A stretch of 48,512 bases of DNA from an uncultured Succinivibrio sp. (GTDB taxonomy: Bacteria > Pseudomonadota > Gammaproteobacteria > Enterobacterales > Succinivibrionaceae), in contig CAAGAC010000076.1 of NCBI GenBank assembly GCA_900767695.1, positions 1 to 48,512 on the forward strand, in the 5' to 3' direction. The notes below the pieces were generated by a model. It made no database searches. It was not told where the DNA came from and saw only the letters and a list, made by a program, of their open reading frames with translations. The position numbers were made by a program, and so were the translations under genes. Below, in pieces: positions 25,193-34,186 of this stretch; position 1 is the first letter of the stretch, and every line of letters starts with the position of its first letter.

Positions 25193-25825
25193 ATGGGCGG
25201 CTTTGGGATCTTCAGCGAGGCGCAGCGGCGGCGCCTTGCCCGCAGCCTGATGCTCTTCGAGGGCTACGAGATCACGGGGGATGAGGCTGCCGGGATCTTC
25301 GAGGACTTCGACTCAGCAGCCTCATCCCTCGATGCCGGCGGCAGGCGCGCCGCGCGCGGCATCGTCGATGCCTTCTCCTACATGCAGGCCCCGGCCTTCC
25401 GCAGGGCAAGGCTCGATCTGCGCCTCTACTCGACGATAAACCGCCTGCTCGCCTTCGAGGAGGCGCTCGCCCCGGGAAAGCTTCGCGCGTCAGACGGCTA
25501 CATCCCCTGCGTGAGCCACCCGATCAGGCCTGCGACCGAGGCCGATCTCGCGCCCTGCTTTCAGGCGCTCTCAGGCCTTGGCGGCGACAGCTTCAAAAAG
25601 GATGCCGCCTCGGTCTTCTGCCGTCTGTGCGCCCTCCAGCCCTTCTATGACGGGAACAAGCGCTCGACCTCGATGCTCTGCAACGTCGCGCTTGCGCGCA
25701 AGGGACTTGCGCTGCTCTGCATCCCGCCGGAGAAATACCCCGCCTTCAGCGATCTGCTTGCGCTCTGCTACCAGGGCAGGCCGGGGCTTGCCGACTTTCT
25801 TGCCGCAGAGTGCATGGATGAATGA
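25193..25825 (+). CDS. Fic/Doc-fold protein with catalytic His replaced by Gln
   Basis: Fic proteins transfer AMP or other phosphate-containing groups to target proteins. The 210-residue product has a helical Fic-like core: a flap-like region near SHPIRPATEADL, then LQPFYDGNKRSTSMLCNVAL. The family motif is HxFx(D/E)GN(G/K)R; here the initial His is Gln while FYDGNKR is intact. The N-terminal SLMLFEGYEIT loosely resembles the inhibitory helix of class II Fic proteins, but the Ser-to-Glu spacing is one residue longer than the consensus. The ATG at 25193 follows AAGGGGG. It converges on the VWA gene with 68 bp between stops. Codon use looks like the host's. It is either a pseudoenzyme or has altered chemistry. 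Confidence 0.75.
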   Translation: MGGFGIFSEAQRRRLARSLMLFEGYEITGDEAAGIFEDFDSAASSLDAGGRRAARGIVDAFSYMQAPAFRRARLDLRLYSTINRLLAFEEALAPGKLRASDGYIPCVSHPIRPATEADLAPCFQALSGLGGDSFKKDAASVFCRLCALQPFYDGNKRSTSMLCNVALARKGLALLCIPPEKYPAFSDLLALCYQGRPGLADFLAAECMDE

Positions 25826-25893
25826 GGAAAGCGCTCCCGCGCCTTCCTCCTCTCCTCATTCTTCTTCTGTCTTTCCTTGGCCCTCGCCGCCGC

Positions 25894-27531
25894 TCAGTCG
25901 GACAGCTCGCCCGGGATCAGCGCCTTCGAGAAGATCGAGAACACCGCGCCCAGGACCTGCGAGGGATCGGAGATCACCGTGCTCCTGGGGATGAGGCCCT
26001 TGATGAACTCAAGGCAGATCCCGATGCCGTACAGCTCGATGCCGCGCATCTGCGCGGCGGCGAGCGCCGTGCGCGCCTGCCCCACGCTGTCGGGGATCCC
26101 GTCGGTGATGACGATGACCATGTGGCGCTTGGCGTCGGTGCGCGCGGCGCAGGCGATGGCGTGCCACACGGCCTGGGCAAGCGGGGTCGATCCGCGCGGG
26201 GGCTGGTCGAAGAATGCCTGCCGCTCCGAGGCCCGCTGCCCGTCGCGCAGGCAGATGTCCAGCTCGTGCTCGGCCCCGGGGAAGAACGAGCACATGGTGT
26301 GGATCCCGCTGATCCCCTCGAGCGCAAGCGCCAGCGAGAGCGCGCAGCGGCAGGCCGCCTCGCAGCGCGTGAGCACGCGCTTGTCGTCGAAGGTGAGCAT
26401 CGATCCGGACGAGTCGACGAGCAGGTGCACCGAGGTCGAGTTGTCGCGCCTGATGACGCGGTCCTTGAACACCCGCGTCTCGCCGATGGGCGCGAGCGCC
26501 AGGCGGTAGGGGTTGATGCGATTTCCCCTGGCGCAGGTGCTGCCGTACTCCTCCACATAGGAGCGCACCCTTGAGGAGAGCTCGCGCCTGAGCCTCGAGG
26601 AGGAGGCGACCTTCTCTCCAAAGTCCGCCCTGCCCTCGCGGCACTCCCCCGTCTCGAAGGTTCCCAGATCGTCGCGGGCGCAGAGATCCTCCTTGCCAAG
26701 AGCCGTGACTGCCGCGGCGTGGTCGGCGCCCGGGGCTATGCGCGCGATCTCACCTCCGGTGCCGGCCTTGAGCCTGGCCTCGGCCTCGGCAAGCTCGTCG
26801 CAGAACTTGCGCAGAAGCACCTTGCGCGATCCCCTCGCCTTCCTGCTCCGGCGGCCGCGGCCTGCAGGCGGCAGCCTCAGATCGCCGCGCGCGCCCTGGG
26901 TGAGCACGCCCTCGGCGTTTATCGTGTTGATGATCCTCTTTGCGATCGACACCACGTCCGAGGTGCTCCTGGCGTCGAGGACCTTGAGGCTCTGGGCGCA
27001 GATCCTGCCTAATGTGGCATGGTCCATCCTGCGCCGCAGGAGCCTTAGCATGAAGGCCGCGCTGGAGCGCAGCACCCGAAAGCGCTGGCAGTAGGCGCCC
27101 GTGTAGAAGAGCACGAGCGCGAGGATCTGCTGCAATGGCTCCAGCGCGGGCGCCCTAGCGCGAAACTCCTCGTAGCCAGAGCGCGGGCTTGAGCGCAATA
27201 GCTCGAGGTTCTCCCACACCCCGACGAACTGCCTGCCGATGAGGCGCTCGATGCGCGCGTCCTCGATGATGTTCACGAGGGTGTGGAGGAGGAAGCGGCG
27301 CTTGATCCTCGCCGCGGCCTGGAAGTCCGAGTAGCGCACGTGCGCCGACTCGTGGGCGAGGTAGCCGTAGGCCATGCGCGAGGTTATGGGATCGGAGAGA
27401 TCGAGCCTCGGGATGGTGATGGTGCTTCCGTTTGTGTAGGCGCTGCTGCCCTGCATGCGCACCTTGACCCCGAAAGCTCGGGCGTAGTTCGTGACGATGA
27501 TGGGCAGCGCACCCTCTAGTTCCTTGGCCAT
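25894..27531 (-). CDS. Orphan HExxH + VWA-domain protein (CobT-like)
   Basis: A 545-residue protein in two parts. The N-terminal part has a zincin-type motif, YLAHESAHVRYSDF (HESAH, about residues 78-82), followed by NIIEDARIERLIG, whose Glu residues resemble the third-ligand segment in CobT-type and related proteins. A basic middle region (GRGRRSRKARGSRK) follows. The C-terminal part is a von Willebrand factor A domain with an intact metal-dependent site: LVDSSGSM, GSTPLAQAVW and VIVITDGIPD. Such proteins usually act with a MoxR-type AAA+ ATPase, but none is adjacent and no cobalamin genes are in view. The start at 27531 has GGAGG 5 nt upstream. The target is unknown. Confidence 0.8.
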   Translation of the reverse strand: MAKELEGALPIIVTNYARAFGVKVRMQGSSAYTNGSTITIPRLDLSDPITSRMAYGYLAHESAHVRYSDFQAAARIKRRFLLHTLVNIIEDARIERLIGRQFVGVWENLELLRSSPRSGYEEFRARAPALEPLQQILALVLFYTGAYCQRFRVLRSSAAFMLRLLRRRMDHATLGRICAQSLKVLDARSTSDVVSIAKRIINTINAEGVLTQGARGDLRLPPAGRGRRSRKARGSRKVLLRKFCDELAEAEARLKAGTGGEIARIAPGADHAAAVTALGKEDLCARDDLGTFETGECREGRADFGEKVASSSRLRRELSSRVRSYVEEYGSTCARGNRINPYRLALAPIGETRVFKDRVIRRDNSTSVHLLVDSSGSMLTFDDKRVLTRCEAACRCALSLALALEGISGIHTMCSFFPGAEHELDICLRDGQRASERQAFFDQPPRGSTPLAQAVWHAIACAARTDAKRHMVIVITDGIPDSVGQARTALAAAQMRGIELYGIGICLEFIKGLIPRSTVISDPSQVLGAVFSIFSKALIPGELSD

Positions 27532-27645
27532 TGGCACCTCCTGACGTGTTGGCAGGGCAGGATTATGCCAAAGCGGAAAATTTCATGACGCGCGTTTTCG
27601 GCCCCTTGTTTTGGAAGCGCGCCGGGAGGCGCGGATCCGCACGCA

Positions 27646-27654
27646 TGCTAGAAT
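27646..27654 (+). promoter_or_regulatory. Extended -10 promoter candidate for yejM-cnoX
   Basis: TGCTAGAAT, an extended -10 (TGn plus TAGAAT), 25 bp before the ATG at 27680. No -35 match, as is common for extended -10 promoters. Confidence 0.45.
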
Positions 27655-27679
27655 CACCAAAACATCGGCGAATAGCACT

Positions 27680-29404
27680 ATGGCAGATCTCAAGTTTCCC
27701 AAATTCTTCACGTACAGGGAGCAGGTGGCCCGCGCCAACCTCTGGGGCCGGCAGTTCCTGTTCCTGAACCTCCTGCTCTCAAGCGCAATCGGCCTGGCCT
27801 ACTTCTACGCCACGCCAGACACCTCGGCCTTCATGCCCTTCTTCTACCTCCTGGTCTCGTGGATGGGACAGATGTGCTTCCTGACCTTCGCGGCCTACCT
27901 CGTGGCCTTCTTCCCGGTCTCGCTCATAGGCTCGTACAGGCTCTCCAAGGGCTGGGCTGTGGTCGCGGCCGTCATCGGCGACATCGTGCTGCTCTTTGAC
28001 GTCAAGCTCTACCTCATAGCCCGCGTCCACATCGTGCCGCCCGTCATCAGCATCATGATGCGCGATCTCGACTTCTACACCGGGCTCAACTACAACTTCA
28101 TGTACATCGCCGTGCCGGCGGTGATAGCGCTGCAGATCCTCTTCGCGCGCCTTGCCGGGCGCTCGCTCTACACCCAGCGCCGGTCCTATTTCCGGGCAGG
28201 CTTCGAGACAGCCGCGCTGTGCGCCTTCCTCTGCTCCCACGGGCTGAGCGCCTGGGCGGACGCGGCCTCCTACCGCCCCATCACCGCGCTCCGCAGCGTC
28301 TACCCCGCGCACTACCCGCTTACTGCCAAGTCCTTCCTCGCAAGCCACGGCTGGCTGCCCGAGAAGAGCACGGCAGGCGGCGCGCCCAGCTACATCTACC
28401 CGCTTGCCGACATCTCGGCCTCGGAGCAGAAGCCCGTCAACATCATCACGGTGTTCGCAAACGGCCTCTCCTACTCCGACCTCACCGACGAGGACACCCC
28501 GCAGATCCTCAGGATCAAGCGCACCTACATGAGCTTCGAGAACCACTACCTGCCCTACGCCACGGCAGGCGAGAACTTCTTTGCCGCGATGTTCGGGGTG
28601 CCGGTCGAGTACAGCGAGGCCTTCGCCGAGCACCGCACCTACCCGGTGACGCTCGAGCAGATGTACCGCAGCGAGTACCTCGTGCGCGCGATCTCCGACG
28701 GCAGCGCCTCCGACTCGAACTACGTCTTCGTCAACGGCGCCCTGCGCTCGGTGAACTTCGTGTCGACGAAGTCCGACGAGGAGAGCCTCAAGGCCGGAGC
28801 GGCCGACGCGGGGCTCTCCGAGCCCTCGCGCCCGCTCGCCCTCTCGGTGATCCTCAACGATCTCCTCGATCCCAGTCTCAAGGGCAAGGCAAGGCGCCAG
28901 AGGCTGCGCTCGATCGACGCGGCCATCGGCCAGTTCATGACCGATCTCGACGAGGCGGGCAAGCTCGAGCGCACCGTGGTGATCATCACCTCGGCCCAGG
29001 GCGATCCCTCGGTCGTGCAGGAGGGGAGGAGCTTCCAGCACAAGCAGAGCCACGTGCCCTTCATCGCCTGCCTGCCCAGCGGCGCCAACCGCGGCGTGAG
29101 CGTGCAGGTCCTGAGCTCCCACTTCGACATCGCCCCCACCATCGGCGAGGCGATCCTCGGGATCACGAGCAGCCCCTCGGACTACTCCATTGGCGAGGAT
29201 CTGCTCGCGAGGAACCCGCGCGACCGCAGCTTCATCGTCAGCTCGCGCAAGGGCAACCTGCTCTTGATCCGCACCGGCTCCGTCTCCATATACAAGAGTG
29301 ACGGAAACGCCTACTTTGAAAGCGAGGGCACGCAGAAGGCCGTGAGCCCCAACCTCGAGGATCTCATCGAGGCCATGCGCATCATCAACCGCTTTGAGAA
29401 ATGA
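27680..29404 (+). CDS. yejM: YejM/PbgA (LapC)-family LPS-control membrane protein
   Basis: Inner-membrane protein that in enterobacteria senses LPS and restrains LpxC proteolysis. The 574-residue product has five membrane helices in its first 190 residues and a periplasmic alkaline-phosphatase-fold domain. Matches to E. coli YejM include the N-terminal YREQVARANLWGRQFLFLN, WADAASYRPIT, the YPLTAKSFLASHG segment and KLERTVVIITSAQGDPS. The region equivalent to VDGLNYSR reads VFANGLSYSD, so the phosphatase metal site is lost, as in the family. The ATG at 27680 has only a weak ribosome site. It is followed 19 bp later by cnoX. Confidence 0.9.
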   Translation: MADLKFPKFFTYREQVARANLWGRQFLFLNLLLSSAIGLAYFYATPDTSAFMPFFYLLVSWMGQMCFLTFAAYLVAFFPVSLIGSYRLSKGWAVVAAVIGDIVLLFDVKLYLIARVHIVPPVISIMMRDLDFYTGLNYNFMYIAVPAVIALQILFARLAGRSLYTQRRSYFRAGFETAALCAFLCSHGLSAWADAASYRPITALRSVYPAHYPLTAKSFLASHGWLPEKSTAGGAPSYIYPLADISASEQKPVNIITVFANGLSYSDLTDEDTPQILRIKRTYMSFENHYLPYATAGENFFAAMFGVPVEYSEAFAEHRTYPVTLEQMYRSEYLVRAISDGSASDSNYVFVNGALRSVNFVSTKSDEESLKAGAADAGLSEPSRPLALSVILNDLLDPSLKGKARRQRLRSIDAAIGQFMTDLDEAGKLERTVVIITSAQGDPSVVQEGRSFQHKQSHVPFIACLPSGANRGVSVQVLSSHFDIAPTIGEAILGITSSPSDYSIGEDLLARNPRDRSFIVSSRKGNLLLIRTGSVSIYKSDGNAYFESEGTQKAVSPNLEDLIEAMRIINRFEK

Positions 29405-29423
29405 ACCGGAAGGAACAATAGAG

Positions 29424-30260
29424 ATGCTGCTTACAGAACAGAACGTCCAGCAGGTGATCCTCAAGGGATCCCAGGACAAGGCCGTATTCGTTTACTTCTT
29501 CGCTGACGCGCCCGAGTGCCAGGCCGCGACCAAGGCGCTGAAGGCGGCCATCCCCGAAGGCAGCCCGTACATCACCCTCGCCGAGGCCGACGTCGGCGGC
29601 GCGGTGGGCCAGGCCATAGCCATGCAGCTCGGGCTGCGCGCGGTGCCTGCGGTCATAGTCTTCGTGAAGGGGCAGCCTGTCGACGCGCTCCAGGGCGACG
29701 AGTGCGTCTCGGGCCTCGACGCCCTGATCAAGAAGTACTCGCCCTCCCAGTCGGAGATCCTCCTGAAGGAAGCGGCCGAACTTGAGAAGAAGGGCGATCT
29801 ACAGGGCGCCATGGCCAAGGCATCCGAGGCCTACAAGGCCGACGGCAAGTCCACCGCCGCCAAGTTCACCCTTGCCTCGCTGTGCATCAAGACCAAGAAC
29901 CTCGAGCGCGCCAAGGAGCTTCTCGCCACCTGCGGGCGCACCGAGACCGAGAGCCAGGACTACAAGGATCTGATGTCGGCACTCACGCTCGCCGAGCAGG
30001 CCGCCGACTCGCCCGAGCTGCGCAAGCTGCGCGAGGATCACGAAAAGGATCCCGGGAACAAGGACATCACCATCAAGTACGCCGCCGCCCTCTCGGCAAG
30101 CAGCAAGCACCGCGATGCCCTGGAACTGCTTTTCGCGCTCCTCAGGCAGAACTCCGCCGACGCGGACGTCAAGAAGACCTTCATCGACATCCTCAACACC
30201 CTGGGCGGCGATCCGCTGCAGAAGGAGTACCGCCGCAAGCTCTACGCCCTCATGTACTGA
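29424..30260 (+). CDS. cnoX: CnoX/YbbN-type thioredoxin-fold chaperone
   Basis: Thioredoxin-fold plus TPR protein; E. coli CnoX (YbbN) protects chaperone substrates from over-oxidation. The thioredoxin domain occupies residues 1-105, with VFVYFFADAPECQAATKAL in place of the active-site CxxC (only one Cys remains) and the cis-Pro in RAVPAVIVF. TPR-like helices follow (AAELEKKGDLQGAMAKASEA, and YKADGKSTAAKFTLASL). Length 278 is close to 284 in E. coli. The start follows AAGGA with 9 nt spacing. It shares a transcript with yejM and ends at a strong terminator. Confidence 0.88.
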   Translation: MLLTEQNVQQVILKGSQDKAVFVYFFADAPECQAATKALKAAIPEGSPYITLAEADVGGAVGQAIAMQLGLRAVPAVIVFVKGQPVDALQGDECVSGLDALIKKYSPSQSEILLKEAAELEKKGDLQGAMAKASEAYKADGKSTAAKFTLASLCIKTKNLERAKELLATCGRTETESQDYKDLMSALTLAEQAADSPELRKLREDHEKDPGNKDITIKYAAALSASSKHRDALELLFALLRQNSADADVKKTFIDILNTLGGDPLQKEYRRKLYALMY

Positions 30261-30301
30261 GAGTCTCCGCCCTGCGGCAACGCACGGGCGATGACGAGCA
30301 G

Positions 30302-30331
30302 AGGAAAGGCGCCTGACGGCGCCTTTCCTGT
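30302..30331 (+). terminator. Intrinsic terminator after cnoX
   Basis: AGGAAAGGCGCC (30302-30313) pairs with GGCGCCTTTCCT (30318-30329), with a TTT inside the distal arm. The same 12-bp arms recur at 30506-30533. Confidence 0.75.
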
Positions 30332-30505
30332 ATCCGGAACGTTCATTGCCGCTGATTGCGGCTAATTCAGCTTATTGAAAAATCAATTAGTTCTGAGTGC
30401 CAGCGAGTAGAGCGCGACAGAGACGAGACTGAACTGAACTGAACTAATGCGGCATGCGGAAAACGCGAGCCATTCAGGGAAGGAGTGATGCGCAGGCTCT
30501 GATTC

Positions 30506-30533
30506 AGGAAAGGCGCCGTCCGGCGCCTTTCCT
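30506..30533 (-). terminator. Intrinsic terminator after perM (same arms as 30302)
   Basis: AGGAAAGGCGCC (30506-30517) and GGCGCCTTTCCT (30522-30533), identical arms to the cnoX terminator 204 bp away. It lies 12 bp past the perM stop. Between the two hairpins is 170 bp with no gene, containing a short tandem run of CTGAA units around 30428-30442. Confidence 0.7.
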
Positions 30534-30545
30534 GTCATCGCACCA

Positions 30546-31844
30546 TCAAGGCTCTCGGCCCTGCTGCCTGTTATGGCCCTGGCGCTGCGACCTCTTAGCT
30601 CTCTGCGCCATGCCATTCTGGCCGCCGCCCTGTCCGCCTGAGCGGCCGTGCTCATGGGAGTGGACGCGCGGCCACTGGGAGATCATGGTGTCGATGAAGC
30701 GCGCCAGCGGGATCGAGAAGAACACGCCCCAGAAGCCCCAGAGCGAGCCGAAGACCATGATCGCAAGCAGGATCGAGAAGGCGTCCAGATCCATGGTCTT
30801 TGAGAAGAGCACCGGGGTGAGCGCGTAGCTGTCGAGAAGCTGGAGCAGGATGTAGGCTGCGAGGAACCAGCCAAGGTAGGCCGAAAGTCCGAACTGCACC
30901 GCCGCTATGAGCACCACGGGAATGCCCACCAGCACCGCGCCGACGTAGGGGATCACGACGCTGAAGCCCATCGCCACGCCGAGCAGCACCGCGTAGTTCA
31001 GCCCGAAGGCCCAGAAGAGCACGCCGTTGGCGCAGGCGGAGATCGCGATGTGCAGGAGCGATCCGTTGATGTAGGACTCGAGCTGGGAGTTGATCTTCGG
31101 CCAGAAGTCGTCGATGACCGCGCTGTTGCGCGGCATCACGTAGCGGCGCACGCGCCGCTTGAGCGTCTCCTTGTTGGCGAGCATCAGGAACATGAAGATC
31201 GGCACGATAATGCAGTAGACCGTCCACGACATCACGTTCACCACCGAGGGCATGATCTGGTTCTTGAGGATGCTGGCGAGGTTTGCCATCAGCATGATCC
31301 TCAGGGAATGGATGTAGTTCTGAAGCTGGGTCTGCGAGAGCATGGTGGGCCAGGGATCGGGCAGCGGCTCCACGAAAGCGTAGAGCTTGTCGGCAAGCAC
31401 GCCGTCGAGCGCGTCCGCCGCGATCTCGGACTGCTCGCGCGGATCAGCCGGGGTGCCGTCGGCGCTGGCCTGCTCCTGGGCCTCCTGCGCCTCCTGCCTG
31501 GCCTTCTGCACGGTGTCCTGGCTGTAGAGCACGAGGTTGGAGTAGAACTGCGTGCCCTGGTTGACGATGCGCGGCGCCACGAACACCACGATGCCGGCAG
31601 CGATGCCTATGAACACGACCATGGTCACAGCCGATGCAAGCCGCCTTCCCATGCGCAGCCTGCCCTCCAGGAGCCTTACGAACCAGTCGAGGCAGTAGGC
31701 GAGGCACAGCGCCACCACCACCGGCCCGAAGAGCCACATGAACCAGTAGACGATTGCAAAGCAGGCGATGAGCAGCAGCGCGAACTCGGCAGTGCCGGGG
31801 ACCGAGAAGTTCCTGCGGTACCACTTCCTGAAAATTTCGATCAT
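30546..31844 (-). CDS. perM: AI-2E transporter-family permease PerM
   Basis: Polytopic inner-membrane permease of the AI-2E transporter superfamily. The 432-residue protein has about eight hydrophobic segments (for example LLLIACFAIVYWFMWLFGP, and LLGVAMGFSVVIPYVGAVLV) and the conserved SYALTPVLFSKTMDLDAFSI region. A hydrophilic insert (ARQEAQEAQEQASADGTPAD) lies in the large loop after the third helix. The His/Gly/Gln/Arg-rich C-terminal tail (about 40 residues) is not typical. It is divergent from bepA across 109 bp, as in E. coli. The substrate is unknown. Confidence 0.9.
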   Translation of the reverse strand: MIEIFRKWYRRNFSVPGTAEFALLLIACFAIVYWFMWLFGPVVVALCLAYCLDWFVRLLEGRLRMGRRLASAVTMVVFIGIAAGIVVFVAPRIVNQGTQFYSNLVLYSQDTVQKARQEAQEAQEQASADGTPADPREQSEIAADALDGVLADKLYAFVEPLPDPWPTMLSQTQLQNYIHSLRIMLMANLASILKNQIMPSVVNVMSWTVYCIIVPIFMFLMLANKETLKRRVRRYVMPRNSAVIDDFWPKINSQLESYINGSLLHIAISACANGVLFWAFGLNYAVLLGVAMGFSVVIPYVGAVLVGIPVVLIAAVQFGLSAYLGWFLAAYILLQLLDSYALTPVLFSKTMDLDAFSILLAIMVFGSLWGFWGVFFSIPLARFIDTMISQWPRVHSHEHGRSGGQGGGQNGMAQRAKRSQRQGHNRQQGREP

Positions 31845-31953
31845 CTTGCGCCAGCCCTCGCCCCTGCCTTCAAAACATGTGTATATTTTTCACCGTCTGA
31901 CATCAAATACAAGACCAAAATTCGGCGCCGCAGGGCGCCCTGGGAGTTTGACG

Positions 31954-33417
31954 ATGCGCCTTTGCCGCCTGCTGGCCGCCGCCGCGGCGTCCGCGGCCCT
32001 GTCACTTAGTGCACCCGCCGACGAGTTCTCGCAGTACCAGCAGTACCAGATCCCCGACATCGGCACCGCTGGCGTGCGCGGCCTGACCGTCGAGCGCGAG
32101 CGCCAAATAGGCGAGTACTTCTTGAGAAACGCCCGCGGCGCGCTGCCCGTCATCGACGATCCGGTGATGACCGAGTACCTCGACAGCATAGGATCGCGCC
32201 TGGTGATGGCGGCCTCGGGCGTGCGCTTCCCCTTCACCTTCCTGCTCGTGAGCAACCCGGCGCTCAACGCCTCGGCGTTTTTAGGCGGCGTGGTGCAGGT
32301 CAACACGGGACTCTTCCACTACTGCGACACCGAGGACGAGTTCGCCTCGGTGCTCGCCCACGAAATCTCCCACGTGACCCAGAGGCACATCGCCCGCTAC
32401 ATCGAGGCGCAGAGCCGCAAGTCGCCGCTTACAGTGGCGGGCCTCGTCGGCGCCATCGCGATGAGCATCATCAACCCCACCGTGGGCCTTGCCGCGCTCT
32501 CGACCACGATGGGCGCGGCCCAGCAGTCGGGCATCAACTTCACGCGCGAGAACGAGGCCGAGGCCGACCGCGCCGGCATCGCGGTCCTCGCCCGCGCGGG
32601 CTTCAACCCCTACGCGATGCCCGATCTCTTCAAGGTGCTGATGAACCAGCAGGGAAGCATCAACACTGCCTTCACCATGCTCATCGACCACCCGCTCTCG
32701 AACGTGCGCGCGGCCGAGGCCCAGTCGATGGCGGCCCAGCTTGGGCGCAGGGCGAACTCCTCGAACGCGAACTTCCAGTTTGCCAAGGCCCGAGCCGAGG
32801 TCAGGTACATGGGGATCTCTGACTATGCGACGCTTCGCAGATCGCTTGAGGCCAACCCCTACAAGCTTCCGAGGACCTACGTCGACTACGGCATGGCGCT
32901 TTGCAGCTACGAGATGGGCGACACTGCCGGGGCGCTTGAAAGCCTGAGCCGCCTCTCCGGGTACCAGGACAACGTCTTCGTGCTCGATCTGCGCACCGAC
33001 ATCGCCATCAAGCAGGGAAGCCCGCAGTCGGCGGTGTCGATGCTCCAGGGTCCCTACTCGAGAAGCCCGAACAACGCGGCGCTGGCCCTCAACCTTGCAA
33101 ACGCGATGCTCAAGGCCGGCCGCGCCAAGGACGCGGTGGCCATCCTGAAGCGCTTCACCTCCAAGAACCCCGGCAGCGTCGCCGGATTCTCGCTCCTTGC
33201 CGAGGCGGCCGACGCCGCACGCGACCGCTGCCAGTCGGCCCAGGCCTCGGGCGCGCAGTACGCGCTGTGCGCGAACTACTCGCGCTCGCTCAACTTCTAC
33301 AACCGCGCGCTCACGGTCTGCCCGGGGCAGTACTCGCGCGACATCGTGCGCGCGCTGATGACCCAGGTGAGCGAGCAGCGCAGCTTCGACGACTCCATCA
33401 AGAAGGCGATGGAGTAG
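31954..33417 (+). CDS. bepA: Periplasmic metalloprotease/chaperone BepA (YfgC)
   Basis: Periplasmic M48 metalloprotease that helps LptD mature and degrades stalled outer-membrane proteins. The 487-residue product (the same length as E. coli BepA) has a signal peptide (MRLCRLLAAAAASAALSLSA), the zinc motif VLAHEISHVTQRH, the third ligand in NEAEADRAG, and C-terminal TPR helices from about residue 300. The start has GGGAG 7 nt upstream. With bamB also in this window, two BAM-pathway components are present. It ends at a strong bidirectional terminator shared with hda. Confidence 0.95.
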   Translation: MRLCRLLAAAAASAALSLSAPADEFSQYQQYQIPDIGTAGVRGLTVERERQIGEYFLRNARGALPVIDDPVMTEYLDSIGSRLVMAASGVRFPFTFLLVSNPALNASAFLGGVVQVNTGLFHYCDTEDEFASVLAHEISHVTQRHIARYIEAQSRKSPLTVAGLVGAIAMSIINPTVGLAALSTTMGAAQQSGINFTRENEAEADRAGIAVLARAGFNPYAMPDLFKVLMNQQGSINTAFTMLIDHPLSNVRAAEAQSMAAQLGRRANSSNANFQFAKARAEVRYMGISDYATLRRSLEANPYKLPRTYVDYGMALCSYEMGDTAGALESLSRLSGYQDNVFVLDLRTDIAIKQGSPQSAVSMLQGPYSRSPNNAALALNLANAMLKAGRAKDAVAILKRFTSKNPGSVAGFSLLAEAADAARDRCQSAQASGAQYALCANYSRSLNFYNRALTVCPGQYSRDIVRALMTQVSEQRSFDDSIKKAME

Positions 33418-33438
33418 GCGCGGGAGCATCAGCGCTTG

Positions 33439-33471
33439 CAAGGAAGGCCGCCCCGGGGGCGGCCTTCCTTG
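33439..33471. terminator. Bidirectional terminator between bepA and hda
   Basis: AAGGAAGGCCGCCCC pairs with GGGGCGGCCTTCCTT (33440-33470), followed by TTGTTCTT on the plus strand. It is placed symmetrically between two convergent stops. Confidence 0.85.
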
Positions 33472-33487
33472 TTCTTGAATGCGGGGA

Positions 33488-34186
33488 TTACGGCTTCGGG
33501 CAGTCGCCGAGGGCGCTCTTGATGAAGGGGACGCTCAGCGCGTGCGAGCGCTCAAGCTGCGCGCAGTCGAGCCGGTCGAGGATCTCCGATAGCTTTTTGA
33601 GATCCCGCCCGTAGCTGCGCACGAGGTAGGCGCAGGAGGCTGCAGGAAGGGTTATCCCGCGCGAGGAGGCCTTTATCCCGAGTGCCCTGGCGCTGTCCTC
33701 CTCGGAGAGGGGCTCGAGCGTCACGGTGACCCCCGACATCAGGCGGGTGTTGAGATCGCGCCTTGCAAAGGAGATGCGGTCGGCGCTTGAGGTCGAGCTC
33801 ATGAAGAGCGCGCCGCCGCGGGCGTCGTACCAGCGGTTGAAGAGCGCGAAGAGCTCGAGCTCCCAGACGCTGTCGCCTGCGATGGCGTCAACGTTGTCTA
33901 TCACCGCGCACGGCGGCAGGTCGACGTCGAGGAACTGCGGGGAGAAGTCGCGCGCCAGCGCGAGATCGATGCGGAAGGAGCCGGGGTTCTCGTCGGCGAT
34001 CGCCGTGAGGAGGTGGGTCTTGCCGCACCCCTCGGGCCCCGTCACCATGAAGAACTCCCACTGCCTCTCGGACGCCGCCTTGCGCATGGAGTCGATGAGA
34101 GCCCGGGCCTTGCCTGGCACGAAGGTCGCAAAGCTCTCCTTGTCGCTCACCCTGAGCGGCAGCGCTCCCTGGCGCGGCTCGGCCAC
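33488..34186 (-). CDS. hda: DnaA-inactivation protein Hda
   Basis: AAA+ protein that, bound to the sliding clamp, stimulates ATP hydrolysis by DnaA and so limits initiation. The 232-residue protein has a clamp-binding motif (QGALPL, near the N terminus), Walker A GPEGCGKT, a Walker-B-like CAVIDNVDA, and the sensor/arginine-finger segment ARRDLNTRL. The start is GTG, overlapping the stop of the DUF2066 gene by one base. Length matches E. coli Hda (233). Confidence 0.93.
   Translation of the reverse strand: MAEPRQGALPLRVSDKESFATFVPGKARALIDSMRKAASERQWEFFMVTGPEGCGKTHLLTAIADENPGSFRIDLALARDFSPQFLDVDLPPCAVIDNVDAIAGDSVWELELFALFNRWYDARGGALFMSSTSSADRISFARRDLNTRLMSGVTVTLEPLSEEDSARALGIKASSRGITLPAASCAYLVRSYGRDLKKLSEILDRLDCAQLERSHALSVPFIKSALGDCPKP

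Noticed and set aside
27779..29479. 566-codon minus-strand frame opposite yejM
   Set aside because: Shadow of a clear YejM homologue; the translation is low-complexity Val/Gly/Asp/Glu/His-rich.
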